From Flavobacterium bernardetii (lineage in GTDB: Bacteria > Bacteroidota > Bacteroidia > Flavobacteriales > Flavobacteriaceae): a DNA stretch of 64,000 nucleotides. A model generated the notes under the pieces. That model was not told where the DNA came from. It ran no database searches and saw nothing but the letters and a program-made list of their open reading frames with translations. Positions 42,968-52,046 of this stretch are shown here, piece by piece. Position numbers and translations under genes: made by a program. The stretch spans positions 62,001-126,000 of the forward strand of contig NZ_JAANOQ010000003.1 in assembly GCF_011305415.1 (NCBI RefSeq), given 5' to 3'. Within the stretch, counting starts at the first letter, position 1, and every line of letters begins with the position of its first letter.

Positions 42968-43903
42968 TTATTTCAAAACAGGTTCATCAATATTGGAACC
43001 ACCCCATTCTACAACGGTAAAACCTTTTCTTGGAGTTGTGCTTAATTCTTGTTGAGGTAGTTTTTCTTCACCATGATATGCTTTAAATTCCATGAAAATT
43101 CGCAACAAAGTATCCGGTTTTGGTGTGATAGTTAAGATAGAAGAATTATCAATATTATCATTCACCCAAAAATGAATAAAGTTTTCCTCGTTTTTGTTTA
43201 GTTCTGGAAGCCAATACACTACAAAATCATTGATTTCAGTATTATTTAAACCTAAAAGCTCTAGTTTTTCTTGAAGAAAAGTAATATTGTCTTCTTTCTT
43301 GACATAAAACCCATTTTCATATTGATAATGTTTCTTCGTAAAACTATATGAGCCATCCCAAAATAAATAATTATAGGTTCGTTTGTCATCTAAATTATAT
43401 AAAACTCCATTTGGTTCTGCCATAACATTCCAACCATTTTTGTATGAAGGATAGGTGTTCATGATTTTTCCTTTAAAATCATTTTTAATACTAATTTCAG
43501 ATTTAACTTTTGGATAAAGATAAATAGCTGGTTTCGCTCCAACAATCTCTAGATCAGGATTGTAATTAGGATTTTCTCCTACTTTAGCAATTAAAATACT
43601 ATCATTTGGAATTTTATTTATCACATAAATTGCATTGCCGTTTTTGCTTTCAAATTCCAAATAAGGATATTTTCTTAAATCAATTTTACTAATTGAAATT
43701 TCAAATTTTTCATTTTTTGTTTCTAATATTTTTTTTGCTTTTGAGTATGTATTAAAATCTCTAAGAAGGTAGATATGATAATGTTTTAGATATATTATTG
43801 TGTCTTTGTTAGTTTCATCTACGAAATAACCTGATATTTTTTTATCTTGGGAAAATCCTAAAAAAGTTATAAAAAGTAAGAATAATGCAAATATTTTTTT
43901 CAT
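42968..43903 (-). CDS. Secreted protein of unknown function, paralogue 2
   Basis: The protein has 311 residues with signal peptide MKKIFALFLLFITFLGFSQ. The C-terminal domain contains GAKPAIYLYPKVKSEISI, NTYPSYKNGWNVMAEPNG, YNYLFWDGSYSFTKKHY and the end TPRKGFTVVEWGGSNIDEPVLK. It is closely related to the next gene upstream (43936-44886), with a 185-bp stretch identical in DNA. KPAIYLYP also occurs in some eukaryote- and Bacteroidetes-type proteins of unknown role. No function is assigned. Confidence 0.75.
   Translation of the reverse strand: MKKIFALFLLFITFLGFSQDKKISGYFVDETNKDTIIYLKHYHIYLLRDFNTYSKAKKILETKNEKFEISISKIDLRKYPYLEFESKNGNAIYVINKIPNDSILIAKVGENPNYNPDLEIVGAKPAIYLYPKVKSEISIKNDFKGKIMNTYPSYKNGWNVMAEPNGVLYNLDDKRTYNYLFWDGSYSFTKKHYQYENGFYVKKEDNITFLQEKLELLGLNNTEINDFVVYWLPELNKNEENFIHFWVNDNIDNSSILTITPKPDTLLRIFMEFKAYHGEEKLPQQELSTTPRKGFTVVEWGGSNIDEPVLK
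43350..43534. repeat. 185-bp tract identical to 44318-44502
   Basis: The two paralogous genes share an uninterrupted identical run here while flanking parts differ, including the N-terminal halves. Confidence 0.85.
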
Positions 43904-43935
43904 AATGTAGTTTCTAATAAGCAAATTTAGGAAGT

Positions 43936-44886
43936 TTATTTTAATATTGGTTCATCAATGTTTGATCCACCCCATTCCACGACAGTAAATCCTTTTCTTG
44001 GTGTTGAAGTTAATGCTTGAATAGGTAATTTTTGTTCGCCATTGTAAACTTTAAATTCCATGAAAATTCTCAACAATGTTTCAGGTTTTGGATTGATGTT
44101 TAAAATAGAAGAATTATCGATATTATCATTTACCCAAAAGTGTATGAAATTTTCTTCGTTTTTGTTTAATTCGGGTAACCAATACACGATAAAATCATTG
44201 ATTTCAGTATTATTTAGGCCTAAAAGTTCTAATTTTTCTTGAAGAAAGGTAATATTATCTTCTTTTTTGACATAAAAACCATTTTCGTAATTATAATGTT
44301 TCTTCGTAAAATTATAAGAGCCATCCCAAAATAAATAATTATAGGTTCGTTTGTCATCTAAATTATATAAAACTCCATTTGGTTCTGCCATAACATTCCA
44401 ACCATTTTTGTATGAAGGATAGGTGTTCATGATTTTTCCTTTAAAATCATTTTTAATACTAATTTCAGATTTAACTTTTGGATAAAGATAAATAGCTGGT
44501 TTACCTACCATTATTTTATATTTACTATAATCCCCCAAATTTTCTCCAACTTTAGCAATTAAAATGGTATCGTTAGGTATTTTATTAATCGCATAAAGTG
44601 CACCTCTGTTTTCACTTTCAAATTCCAAATAATAATACTTTTTTGCATCTTTTTTGCTAATTGAAATTTCAAATTTTTCGTTTAAAGATGTCAATATTTT
44701 TTTATATCTAGAATCAGGATTTAAATCTTTAAGCAAGTAAATGTTATAGTTTTTTATGTTAACTATTGTATCAACATAATTTTTAGTTAATTCCTTTGTA
44801 GTGAAATAACCTGATATTTTTTTATCTTGAGAAAACCCCAAAATGGAAACAAAAAGCACTAATAATAATACAACTATTTTTTTCAT
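43936..44886 (-). CDS. Secreted protein of unknown function, paralogue 1
   Basis: The protein has 316 residues starting MKKIVVLLLVLFVSILGFSQ (the ATG at 44886 was chosen because it opens the signal peptide). The C-terminal domain KPAIYLYPKVKSEISIKNDF ... PRKGFTVVEWGGSNIDEP is nearly identical to that of the downstream paralogue. The N-terminal halves are clearly diverged. It lies 33 bp upstream of the paralogue in the same direction. Confidence 0.75.
   Translation of the reverse strand: MKKIVVLLLVLFVSILGFSQDKKISGYFTTKELTKNYVDTIVNIKNYNIYLLKDLNPDSRYKKILTSLNEKFEISISKKDAKKYYYLEFESENRGALYAINKIPNDTILIAKVGENLGDYSKYKIMVGKPAIYLYPKVKSEISIKNDFKGKIMNTYPSYKNGWNVMAEPNGVLYNLDDKRTYNYLFWDGSYNFTKKHYNYENGFYVKKEDNITFLQEKLELLGLNNTEINDFIVYWLPELNKNEENFIHFWVNDNIDNSSILNINPKPETLLRIFMEFKVYNGEQKLPIQALTSTPRKGFTVVEWGGSNIDEPILK
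44318..44502. repeat. 185-bp tract identical to 43350-43534
   Basis: Second copy of the identical tract within the paralogous pair. Confidence 0.85.
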
Positions 44887-44931
44887 AATATAATTTCTAA
44901 AAATCAAATGTAAGGAAGTTTTTATAAAATT

Positions 44932-44970
44932 AAAATCCGTCTCGAAATAATCGGGACGGATTTTGTTTTT
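44932..44970 (-). terminator. Terminator of the S9 peptidase gene
   Basis: The stem aaaatccgtc / gacggatttt has a short loop and an AT tail, read on the minus strand. Confidence 0.8.
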
Positions 44971-45003
44971 ATTGACTAATCGACACATTGTCGAATTGAC
45001 TCA

Positions 45004-47172
45004 TTATTTTTTCAAATGCACATCGAAATAATCTGCGATTTTCGCATACATGTGAATTCTGTCTCTTCCGCCCACATTATGTTCGTGGTTTGGATATAAG
45101 AAATAATCTACTTGTTTTCCTGCTTTTATAGAAGCTTCAATGAAATTCATACTGTGTTGTTGCACTACAACTGGATCTTGAGCTCCGTGAATGATTAATA
45201 ATCTTCCTTTTAAGTTTTTTACTTTATCTAATAAAGATGCTTTTGCATAACCTTCTGGGTTATCTTGTGGTGTATCCATGTAACGTTCTCCGTACATAAT
45301 TTCATAATATTTCCAATCAATAACTGGTCCACCAGCAACACCAACTTTAAAAGTTTCTGGTTGAGCAGTTAATAAAGAAGTCGTCATAAAACCACCAAAA
45401 CTCCATCCGAAAACTCCAATTTTATCCGCATCTACAAATGATTTCGATTTTAAAAATTCTACACCTTTCATTTGGTCGGCCATTTCGTTTACTCCTAAAT
45501 TTCTATGTGTGACATCGCAGAATCTTTTTCCACGAGCATCACTTCCTCTGTTGTCTAATGTAAATACCACATAACCTTGTTGTGCCATGTATATATCAAA
45601 ATAACCAGCGCCACCTAACCATTTGTTAGTCACCAATTGCGCGTGCGAACCACCATAAACATAAACCATTACTGGGTATTTTTTAGTCGCATCAAAATTT
45701 GCTGGATAAATTAATCTTCCATTTAAAGGCGTTTTTCCATCAGGTGAAGTTAAAGTTACCATTTCGATTCTTGGTAAATCAATTTTTCCTGCAAAAGGAT
45801 TTTCGGCTTTCACTAAAGTCGTATTGGCCATTTTTGTTTTGATGTTTAAAATCGAAATTTCATTAGGCGTTGTTGTATTACTGTATTGGTCTAAAACCAT
45901 CATTCCATCAGAAGAAACAGAAGCATTATGCGTTCCAGAAACTGTTGTTAATTGTAACGTTTTTCCAGATTTAATATCAACTTGAAACAATTGTCTGTCT
46001 AAACCATTATTTATTGTTCCGATGTAGTTGATTTTTGAATTCGACGCATCGAAACCTAATAAATTAGTCACAACCACATCTTTAAAACCTAAGTTTTTAA
46101 TCAATTTTCCATCTGTATTGTACAAATACATTTGGTTGTATCCGTTAAAATCAGTTTGATAAATAAATTGATTTGGATTGTTGGGTACGAAAGTCAAAGC
46201 GTGTTGAGGTTCTACCCAAGTAGTTGCTTTTTCTTCGAATAATGTTTTTACAAAAGCTCCAGTTGAAGCATCGTATTTATTGAATTTTAAATGATTTTGA
46301 TCACGATTTAAGATTCCAATAAAAATGTATTTTCCAGTTGGTTCCCAAGAAACCATCGTTAAATATTGTTCTTTTGGTTCACCAGTTTGAATCGTTACTT
46401 TTTTACCAGTTGCAACATCATAAACCACTAAAGTCACATTTTCACTGGTCATTCCAGCCATTGGATATTTGATGTCTTTGTTGATTGCTTCGCGTTCGTT
46501 CCAGTTGATAATTGGATAATTTCCAACCATAGTTTCATCTTTTCTGTAATAGGCTAATTGTGTTCCAGTTTCGTTCCACCACATTCCTCTATCGATACCA
46601 AATTCTTGACGGTGTACATAATCTGAACCGTTAACAATTGCTGGATTTTCATCATTTGTAACTTCGATAGTTTTAGTGTTTGATGTAATTCTGATGTTGT
46701 TATCTTTTAACCAAGCGACATTACTGTTTGAAGCAAATTTAGCTTGAGCTCCTTCATTTGAATAACCAATTGCTGAAGAAATTTGTTTTGTAGATACATT
46801 ATAAACAACTTTATAATTGTTTGTTTTTGATGCGATTTCCGTTTCAAAAGTTGTTGCAGTTTTCCATGTTATAGCTGTAGGAAATGTTCTTAAAGCGAAT
46901 TCTTCTGTTGGAAATTTTGCTTTTAAAGCGGCTTCAAATTCAGCTTTTGTAGCTAAATTAGTTTCTTTCCATCCGTTTGCAGCACTTTTTTCTAGTAAAT
47001 TAGAAAAATCAGAACTTAAATACGTAATTGATTTTGAATCTTTTCTCCATTGTTGAGCCAATAATGAAGTTGGGGCATATTTTCTTGGTCCCATCACCGT
47101 TTCTTCAATGGTTAACTTTTGTGCGAAAGAAATACTTCCAACCAAAAGAAAACTTAAAATATATTTTTTCAT
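45004..47172 (-). CDS. S9-family prolyl oligopeptidase / dipeptidyl peptidase IV-like
   Basis: The protein has 722 residues with signal peptide MKKYILSFLLVGSISFAQ, a beta-propeller-like N-terminal domain, and a C-terminal alpha/beta hydrolase. Catalytic serine is in GVFGWSFGGFMTTS, the aspartate in IHGAQDPVV, and the histidine in PNHEHNVGG. It should cleave dipeptides from peptide N-termini in the periplasm. A substrate preference for proline cannot be confirmed from sequence. Confidence 0.92.
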   Translation of the reverse strand: MKKYILSFLLVGSISFAQKLTIEETVMGPRKYAPTSLLAQQWRKDSKSITYLSSDFSNLLEKSAANGWKETNLATKAEFEAALKAKFPTEEFALRTFPTAITWKTATTFETEIASKTNNYKVVYNVSTKQISSAIGYSNEGAQAKFASNSNVAWLKDNNIRITSNTKTIEVTNDENPAIVNGSDYVHRQEFGIDRGMWWNETGTQLAYYRKDETMVGNYPIINWNEREAINKDIKYPMAGMTSENVTLVVYDVATGKKVTIQTGEPKEQYLTMVSWEPTGKYIFIGILNRDQNHLKFNKYDASTGAFVKTLFEEKATTWVEPQHALTFVPNNPNQFIYQTDFNGYNQMYLYNTDGKLIKNLGFKDVVVTNLLGFDASNSKINYIGTINNGLDRQLFQVDIKSGKTLQLTTVSGTHNASVSSDGMMVLDQYSNTTTPNEISILNIKTKMANTTLVKAENPFAGKIDLPRIEMVTLTSPDGKTPLNGRLIYPANFDATKKYPVMVYVYGGSHAQLVTNKWLGGAGYFDIYMAQQGYVVFTLDNRGSDARGKRFCDVTHRNLGVNEMADQMKGVEFLKSKSFVDADKIGVFGWSFGGFMTTSLLTAQPETFKVGVAGGPVIDWKYYEIMYGERYMDTPQDNPEGYAKASLLDKVKNLKGRLLIIHGAQDPVVVQQHSMNFIEASIKAGKQVDYFLYPNHEHNVGGRDRIHMYAKIADYFDVHLKK

Positions 47173-47220
47173 TTATAATTATTTAATTTGTATTAGTTGG
47201 CAAAGCTAAGAAATTGTTAC

Positions 47221-47254
47221 AAAAAAATCCGACTCATTTCTAAATCGGATTTTG
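47221..47254 (-). terminator. Terminator downstream of the methionine gamma-lyase-like gene
   Basis: The stem aaaatccga / tcggatttt is read on the minus strand and is followed by seven T. Confidence 0.85.
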
Positions 47255-47275
47255 ATATTATGTGTTTTCTAATTA

Positions 47276-48514
47276 TTATGCATTCTCTAATTGTAGGATA
47301 CCTAATTCTTTCATACAAGCATTCATGCTTTGATACGTTCTTTCAATATCGTTATCTAAACCAATTGAAAAACGAATTAAACCATCTGTTAAACCCATTT
47401 CTGCTTGTTCTTCTAAAGGAATTTCAGAAGAAGTTGAAGTTCCTGGCGCGCTAAATAACGTTTTGTAGAATCCTAAACTTACAGCTAAATAGCCTAAATT
47501 TCTTTCTTGCATTAATTCCATCAAAGCGTTTGCTTTATCTAAACTTCCTACGTCAATTGTCATCATTCCACCAAAACCATATTCTGGATTAATCATATTT
47601 TTATATACTTCATGACTTGGATGACTTGCTAAACCTGGATATACCGTTTTGATTCCGTCTGCTTCAAATTTATTCGCCAAATACATTGCGTTATGACTAT
47701 GTTGCTTCATTCTAATATGTAATGTTCTAAGATTTTTCATTACTGAAGCAGAACGTAAACTGTCCATTGTAGGTCCTAATAACATGCTTGCACCAGAATT
47801 TACATTTTTCAAATCGTTAATAAATTCCTGACTCGCACAAGTTACACCACCAACTGTATCAGAACTTCCGTTGATGTATTTTGTAAGTGAATGAATTACG
47901 ATATCTGCTCCTAATTTTGCTGGAGAAACTGATAAAGGTGAAAAAGTATTATCTACAACTAATTTAATATTATGTTTTTTAGCGATTTTAGCCAATGAAG
48001 CAATATCTGCCACTTCTAATAAAGGATTACTAACTGTTTCACAATATAAAACTTTAGTATTTGGTGTAATGGCTGCTTCTACAATATCTAATTTAGTAAT
48101 GTCAACAAATGTTGTGGCAACGCCAAATCTTGGTGCAAAATTTTTCAAGAAAGCATACGTTCCACCATAAATAGTTCTACTAGAAACTACGTGATCACCT
48201 TGTCCGCATAATTGTAAAATAGTCGGTGTAATGGCACCCATTCCAGAAGCAGAAACGTTCGCTGTTTCAGTTCCTTCCATTGCTGCCAATGCTTTATCTA
48301 AATATAAATTACTTGGAGAAGAATGACGTGAATATAAATAACAACCTTCTGCGTTACCTTCGAAAGTATCGAACATGGTTTTTGCTGAAAGAAAAGTGTA
48401 AGTTGAGGAATCTGAAATAGAAGGATTTACACCTCCAAATTCACCAAAATATTGTAAATCTTGGATTTTGTCTGCTGGGTTAAAGTTGTTCATGTTGTTT
48501 AGTTTTTTATTCAT
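47276..48514 (-). CDS. Methionine gamma-lyase / Cys-Met metabolism PLP enzyme
   Basis: The protein has 412 residues with the PLP-lysine block SLTKYINGSSDTVGG, the YSRHSSPSNLYLDKALAAMEGTE segment, and FFSAPGTSTSSEIP near the C-terminus. It belongs to the trans-sulfuration family (fold type I). The upstream divergent Lrp-type regulator suggests control by an amino acid such as methionine. A start at 48493 (MNNFNPADK) is a second possibility. A -7-like box TAAATTTG lies on the minus strand near 48580. Confidence 0.88.
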   Translation of the reverse strand: MNKKLNNMNNFNPADKIQDLQYFGEFGGVNPSISDSSTYTFLSAKTMFDTFEGNAEGCYLYSRHSSPSNLYLDKALAAMEGTETANVSASGMGAITPTILQLCGQGDHVVSSRTIYGGTYAFLKNFAPRFGVATTFVDITKLDIVEAAITPNTKVLYCETVSNPLLEVADIASLAKIAKKHNIKLVVDNTFSPLSVSPAKLGADIVIHSLTKYINGSSDTVGGVTCASQEFINDLKNVNSGASMLLGPTMDSLRSASVMKNLRTLHIRMKQHSHNAMYLANKFEADGIKTVYPGLASHPSHEVYKNMINPEYGFGGMMTIDVGSLDKANALMELMQERNLGYLAVSLGFYKTLFSAPGTSTSSEIPLEEQAEMGLTDGLIRFSIGLDNDIERTYQSMNACMKELGILQLENA

Positions 48515-48637
48515 CAAAATTGATAAAAAAAAATTAATATTTCAACATAGGTACGATATTTTAGAGTTTAAATCTAAAAAAATCAAATTTAAAGGTTTTT
48601 TATTCTGAAATTTAAAACAAAATTTAAAAAAAAATGA

Positions 48638-48645
48638 TATATTTG
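48638..48645 (+). promoter_or_regulatory. -7 box of the Lrp regulator gene
   Basis: TATATTTG lies in the divergent gap, 33 bp before the ATG at 48679. It overlaps a longer upstream frame, which supports the later start. Confidence 0.65.
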
Positions 48646-48678
48646 CGTCACAAACACACATACAACAACACAACTAAA

Positions 48679-49134
48679 ATGGATGCAACAGACAAAAAAC
48701 TGTTAGAATTAATGCAAATTGATTCTAAAAAAACTACTAAAGAGCTTTCTGGTAAACTAAATCTTTCTGTAACTGCGGTTTATGAAAGGATAAAAAAACT
48801 AGAACGTGAAGGAATTATTAGCAAATATGCTACAATTTTAGACAAAACTAAAATCGATAAAGGATTTGTGGTATTTTGTCATATCAAATTAATTAAACAT
48901 TCTAAAGATTTAATTTCTGAATTTGAAAAAGAAGTCGTTACTCTAAATGAAGTTTTAGAATGCTTTCACGTAAGTGGAGATTACGATTATATTCTGAAAA
49001 TCTGTGTAAAAGACATGGAAGAATACAGAGAATTTATGGTTACGAAGTTAACAACACTGCAACATATTGGTAGTACGCACAGTACTTTTATGATTGGAGA
49101 AGTTAAAAACTCCACTTCATTTGTAATCAATTAA
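48679..49134 (+). CDS. Lrp/AsnC-family transcriptional regulator
   Basis: The protein has 151 residues: N-terminal helix-turn-helix (ATDKKLLELMQIDSKKTTKELSGKLNLSVTAVYERIKKLE), then the RAM-type AsnC_trans_reg domain (GFVVFCHIKLIKHSKDLI, CFHVSGDYDYILKI). It should form an octamer that senses an amino acid. The ATG at 48679 was taken because a promoter box precedes it and the longer frame (from 48634) begins inside the promoter. It diverges from the methionine gamma-lyase-like gene, which is its likely target. Confidence 0.93.
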   Translation: MDATDKKLLELMQIDSKKTTKELSGKLNLSVTAVYERIKKLEREGIISKYATILDKTKIDKGFVVFCHIKLIKHSKDLISEFEKEVVTLNEVLECFHVSGDYDYILKICVKDMEEYREFMVTKLTTLQHIGSTHSTFMIGEVKNSTSFVIN

Positions 49135-49144
49135 ATTTATTGAA

Positions 49145-49182
49145 GTTTTTAAATAAATATCAGTACATATTTATTTAAAAAC
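49145..49182. promoter_or_regulatory. Perfect 16-bp inverted repeat upstream of lpdA
   Basis: Arms gtttttaaataaatat and atatttatttaaaaac flank cagtac. The palindrome ends 2 bp before the -7 box of lpdA, in the position of an operator, and starts 10 bp after the Lrp stop codon. There is no long T tract, so it is a poor terminator. Confidence 0.7.
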
Positions 49183-49184
49183 TT

Positions 49185-49192
49185 TACTTTTG
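49185..49192 (+). promoter_or_regulatory. -7 box of lpdA
   Basis: TACTTTTG matches TAnnTTTG. It follows a perfect palindrome by 2 bp and lies 43 bp before the start codon. Confidence 0.55.
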
Positions 49193-49235
49193 TACTCGAA
49201 AAATACACAACAATCATTTTATAAAAAAAATATTT

Positions 49236-50639
49236 ATGAGTCAATTTGATGTAACCATTATTGGTTCTGGACCTGGAGGATATGTTGCAGCTATTCGTTG
49301 CGCACAATTAGGATTTAAAACAGCAATTATTGAAAAATACTCAACTCTTGGTGGAACTTGCCTTAACGTAGGTTGTATTCCATCAAAAGCATTATTAGCT
49401 TCTTCGCATCATTATGAAGAATTACAACATTTTGCAGATCACGGAATTGAGGTTTCTGGTGAGGTAAAAGTGAATTTAGAGAAAATGATTGCTCGTAAAC
49501 AAGCTGTTGTAGATCAAACTTCTGGTGGAGTAAAATACTTAATGGATAAAAATAAAGTTACCGTTTTTGAAGGTGTTGGTTCATTCGAAAGTGCTACTTC
49601 AGTTAAAGTAACTAAAAATGATGGTTCGTCAGAAGTGATTGAATCTAAAAATATTATTATTGCTACGGGTTCTAAGCCTTCTTCTTTACCTTTTATCAAA
49701 TTAGATAAAGACAGAATTATTACGTCTACGGAAGCTTTAAAATTAAAAGAAGTTCCAAAACACTTAGTAATTATTGGTGGTGGAGTTATCGGTATTGAAT
49801 TAGGTCAAGTTTATTTACGTTTAGGAGCGCAAGTTTCTGTCGTAGAATTTATGGATAGAATTATTCCAGGAATGGATGCTTCTTTATCTAAAGAATTGAC
49901 TAAAGTATTGAAAAAACAAGGTATGAAGTTTTACACGTCTCACAAAGTTCAATCGGTTGATAGAGCAGGAGATGTAGTAACTGTAAAAGCTGAAAATGCA
50001 AAAGGAGAAATCATCACTTTAGAAGGTGATTATTCTTTAGTTTCTGTGGGTCGTCGTCCTTATACAGATGCTTTAAATGCAGATAAAGCAGGTGTTAAAG
50101 TTACAGAAAGAGGTATGATTGAAGTAAACGATCATTTACAAACTTCAGTTTCAAATATTTATGCAATTGGTGACGTAGTTCGTGGAGCGATGTTAGCACA
50201 TAAAGCGGAAGAAGAAGGGGTAATGGTTGCTGAAATTTTAGCTGGACAAAAACCACATATCGATTATAATTTAATTCCTGGAGTAGTATATACTTGGCCA
50301 GAAGTTGCTGCTGTTGGTAAAACAGAAGAGCAATTAAAAGCAGCAGGAATTGATTTCAAAGCAGGAAGTTTCCCTTTCAAAGCATTAGGAAGAGCTCGTG
50401 CTGGTGGTGATACAGACGGATTTGTGAAAATCTTAGCTGACGCGAAAACAGACGAAGTTTTAGGTGTTCATATGATTGGTGCGCGTTGTGCCGATTTAAT
50501 TGCAGAAGTAGTTACAGCTATGGAATTTAGAGCATCTGCTGAAGATATTTCAAGAATGTCTCACGCACATCCAACTTTTGCTGAAGCCATCAAAGAAGCG
50601 GCTTTAGCTGCAACTGGAAACAGAGCATTACACGTATAA
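49236..50639 (+). CDS. lpdA: Dihydrolipoyl dehydrogenase (E3)
   Basis: This 467-residue flavoprotein reoxidises lipoamide in 2-oxo-acid dehydrogenase complexes. FAD site VTIIGSGPGGYVAAIRCAQ, redox disulfide GGTCLNVGCIPSKALL, NAD site VIIGGGVIGIELGQVYLRLG, and the C-terminal HAHPTFAEAIKEAALAA with the catalytic histidine are all present. The length is usual. It stands alone, without E1 or E2 genes in the window. Confidence 0.97.
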   Translation: MSQFDVTIIGSGPGGYVAAIRCAQLGFKTAIIEKYSTLGGTCLNVGCIPSKALLASSHHYEELQHFADHGIEVSGEVKVNLEKMIARKQAVVDQTSGGVKYLMDKNKVTVFEGVGSFESATSVKVTKNDGSSEVIESKNIIIATGSKPSSLPFIKLDKDRIITSTEALKLKEVPKHLVIIGGGVIGIELGQVYLRLGAQVSVVEFMDRIIPGMDASLSKELTKVLKKQGMKFYTSHKVQSVDRAGDVVTVKAENAKGEIITLEGDYSLVSVGRRPYTDALNADKAGVKVTERGMIEVNDHLQTSVSNIYAIGDVVRGAMLAHKAEEEGVMVAEILAGQKPHIDYNLIPGVVYTWPEVAAVGKTEEQLKAAGIDFKAGSFPFKALGRARAGGDTDGFVKILADAKTDEVLGVHMIGARCADLIAEVVTAMEFRASAEDISRMSHAHPTFAEAIKEAALAATGNRALHV

Positions 50640-50660
50640 TTAGAGTAATTTAAAATATAG

Positions 50661-50698
50661 AAAATCCCAAATTCCTTAACTGGAGTTTGGGATTTTTT
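50661..50698 (+). terminator. Terminator of lpdA
   Basis: The stem aaaatcccaaa / tttgggatttt is followed by a T-rich run. Confidence 0.85.
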
Positions 50699-50719
50699 GT
50701 TTTCTCTCTTTTCGAAATT

Positions 50720-50735
50720 TTAACACCATTGTTAA
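50720..50735. promoter_or_regulatory. 16-bp palindrome TTAACA-ccat-TGTTAA upstream of umuC
   Basis: A perfect inverted repeat lies about 34 bp upstream of the -7 box and 46 bp before the umuC start. It is a candidate operator for damage control. Confidence 0.5.
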
Positions 50736-50768
50736 TAAATTCTCGAACCAAATTCAATGCTGAAATCG

Positions 50769-50776
50769 TACCTTTG
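50769..50776 (+). promoter_or_regulatory. -7 box 4 bp before umuC
   Basis: TACCTTTG matches TAnnTTTG and ends 4 bp before the ATG. Confidence 0.5.
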
Positions 50777-50780
50777 GCAT

Positions 50781-52046
50781 ATGTTTGCATTGGTCGATTG
50801 TAATAATTTTTATGTGTCTTGTGAGCGTGTTTTTCAACCTCAATTTCAAAAAAAAACCGTTGTCGTTTTATCTAATAACGATGGTTGTGTGATTTCTAGA
50901 AGTGATGAAGCAAAAGCGCTTGGAATCGCTATGGGTGTGCCTGAATTTAAAATTCGAAACGAAATTAAACAACACCAAATAGCTGTTTTTTCTTCCAATT
51001 ATGCCTTGTATGGCGATTTAAGTAAACGGGTAATGGATGTATTAGCTGATTTTACACCAGATATTGAAAATTATAGTATCGACGAAGCTTTTCTTAATTT
51101 TAAAAACACGAATACAACCAATTTTGAAACGTGTGGTTTACAAATGAAACAACGGGTGCAAAAGTGGATTGGAATTCCAGTCTGTATAGGTTTTGCCGAA
51201 ACAAAAGCGCTGAGTAAAGTCGCCAATAAAATTGCAAAAAAATTTCAAGAGAGAACAGGCGGGATTTATGTTATTGATACTGACGAAAAACGTATTAAAG
51301 CTTTGAAATGGACAAAAATTGAAGATATTTGGGGAATTGGGTATCAGTTGTCTAAAAAAATGAAAGCATTTGGAATGGTTTCGGCTTACGATTTTACCTT
51401 GCAGCATAATGAAGATTTCGTAAAAAGAACAATGGGTGTAGTTGGGAAACGTCTTCGTGCGGAGTTGTTAGGTCTTTCTGTATTAGAATTAGAACAACAA
51501 CCTGAAGCCAAAAAAAATATTGCCATTACTCGAACTTTCGAGAAATCTATTACCAATTTAAGCGAATTGAAAGAACGCGTGTCTACTTTTGCAACCATTG
51601 CTTCGGAGAAATTACGCCAACAAAAATCGTGTTGTTACGGAATTATTTTATATTTGAGAAAAGATAAATATAAAGCTGAAAATGAACGGTATAATTTTTC
51701 TGTTTACGAAGCGTTACCGTTTGCGACACAATCAAGTTTAACATTAAGTACTACAGCTATTAAAATGTTAGAAAAGATAGTGCAAGTTGGCGAAACCTAT
51801 ACGAAAGCTGGAATTATTATAACGGATATTATTCCACAAGATCAAAAGCAATTTAATTTATTTGTAGAAGAGAATCCGAAACACGAAAAAATAATGAAAG
51901 TGATGGACGATATCAGAAAAAAAACGGGTGAAAGAAAAATTCGACTCGGAAACCAAGATTTGCAACGAACTTGGAAAATGAAGCAGAATTTTTTGTCTAA
52001 AAAATACACGACAGATATAAAAGAATTATTAGAAATAAAATGCTAA
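50781..52046 (+). CDS. umuC: Error-prone DNA polymerase V catalytic subunit UmuC
   Basis: This Y-family polymerase of 421 residues starts MFALVDCNNFYVSCERVFQP, with SNNDGCVISRSDEAKALG and ENYSIDEAFLNF (active-site acidic residues). A little-finger domain and a C-terminal tail RKIRLGNQDLQRTWKMKQNFLSKKYTT follow. It does translesion synthesis with UmuD'. The ATG at 50781 is preferred. A frame 8 codons longer would cover the -7 box. The umuD gene overlaps it by 7 bp, so the order is umuC-umuD, opposite to E. coli. Confidence 0.93.
   Translation: MFALVDCNNFYVSCERVFQPQFQKKTVVVLSNNDGCVISRSDEAKALGIAMGVPEFKIRNEIKQHQIAVFSSNYALYGDLSKRVMDVLADFTPDIENYSIDEAFLNFKNTNTTNFETCGLQMKQRVQKWIGIPVCIGFAETKALSKVANKIAKKFQERTGGIYVIDTDEKRIKALKWTKIEDIWGIGYQLSKKMKAFGMVSAYDFTLQHNEDFVKRTMGVVGKRLRAELLGLSVLELEQQPEAKKNIAITRTFEKSITNLSELKERVSTFATIASEKLRQQKSCCYGIILYLRKDKYKAENERYNFSVYEALPFATQSSLTLSTTAIKMLEKIVQVGETYTKAGIIITDIIPQDQKQFNLFVEENPKHEKIMKVMDDIRKKTGERKIRLGNQDLQRTWKMKQNFLSKKYTTDIKELLEIKC

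Noticed and set aside
47197-47454. Forward ORF of 85 codons overlapping the end of the methionine gamma-lyase-like gene
   Set aside because: It is antisense to a confident gene and runs through its terminator.
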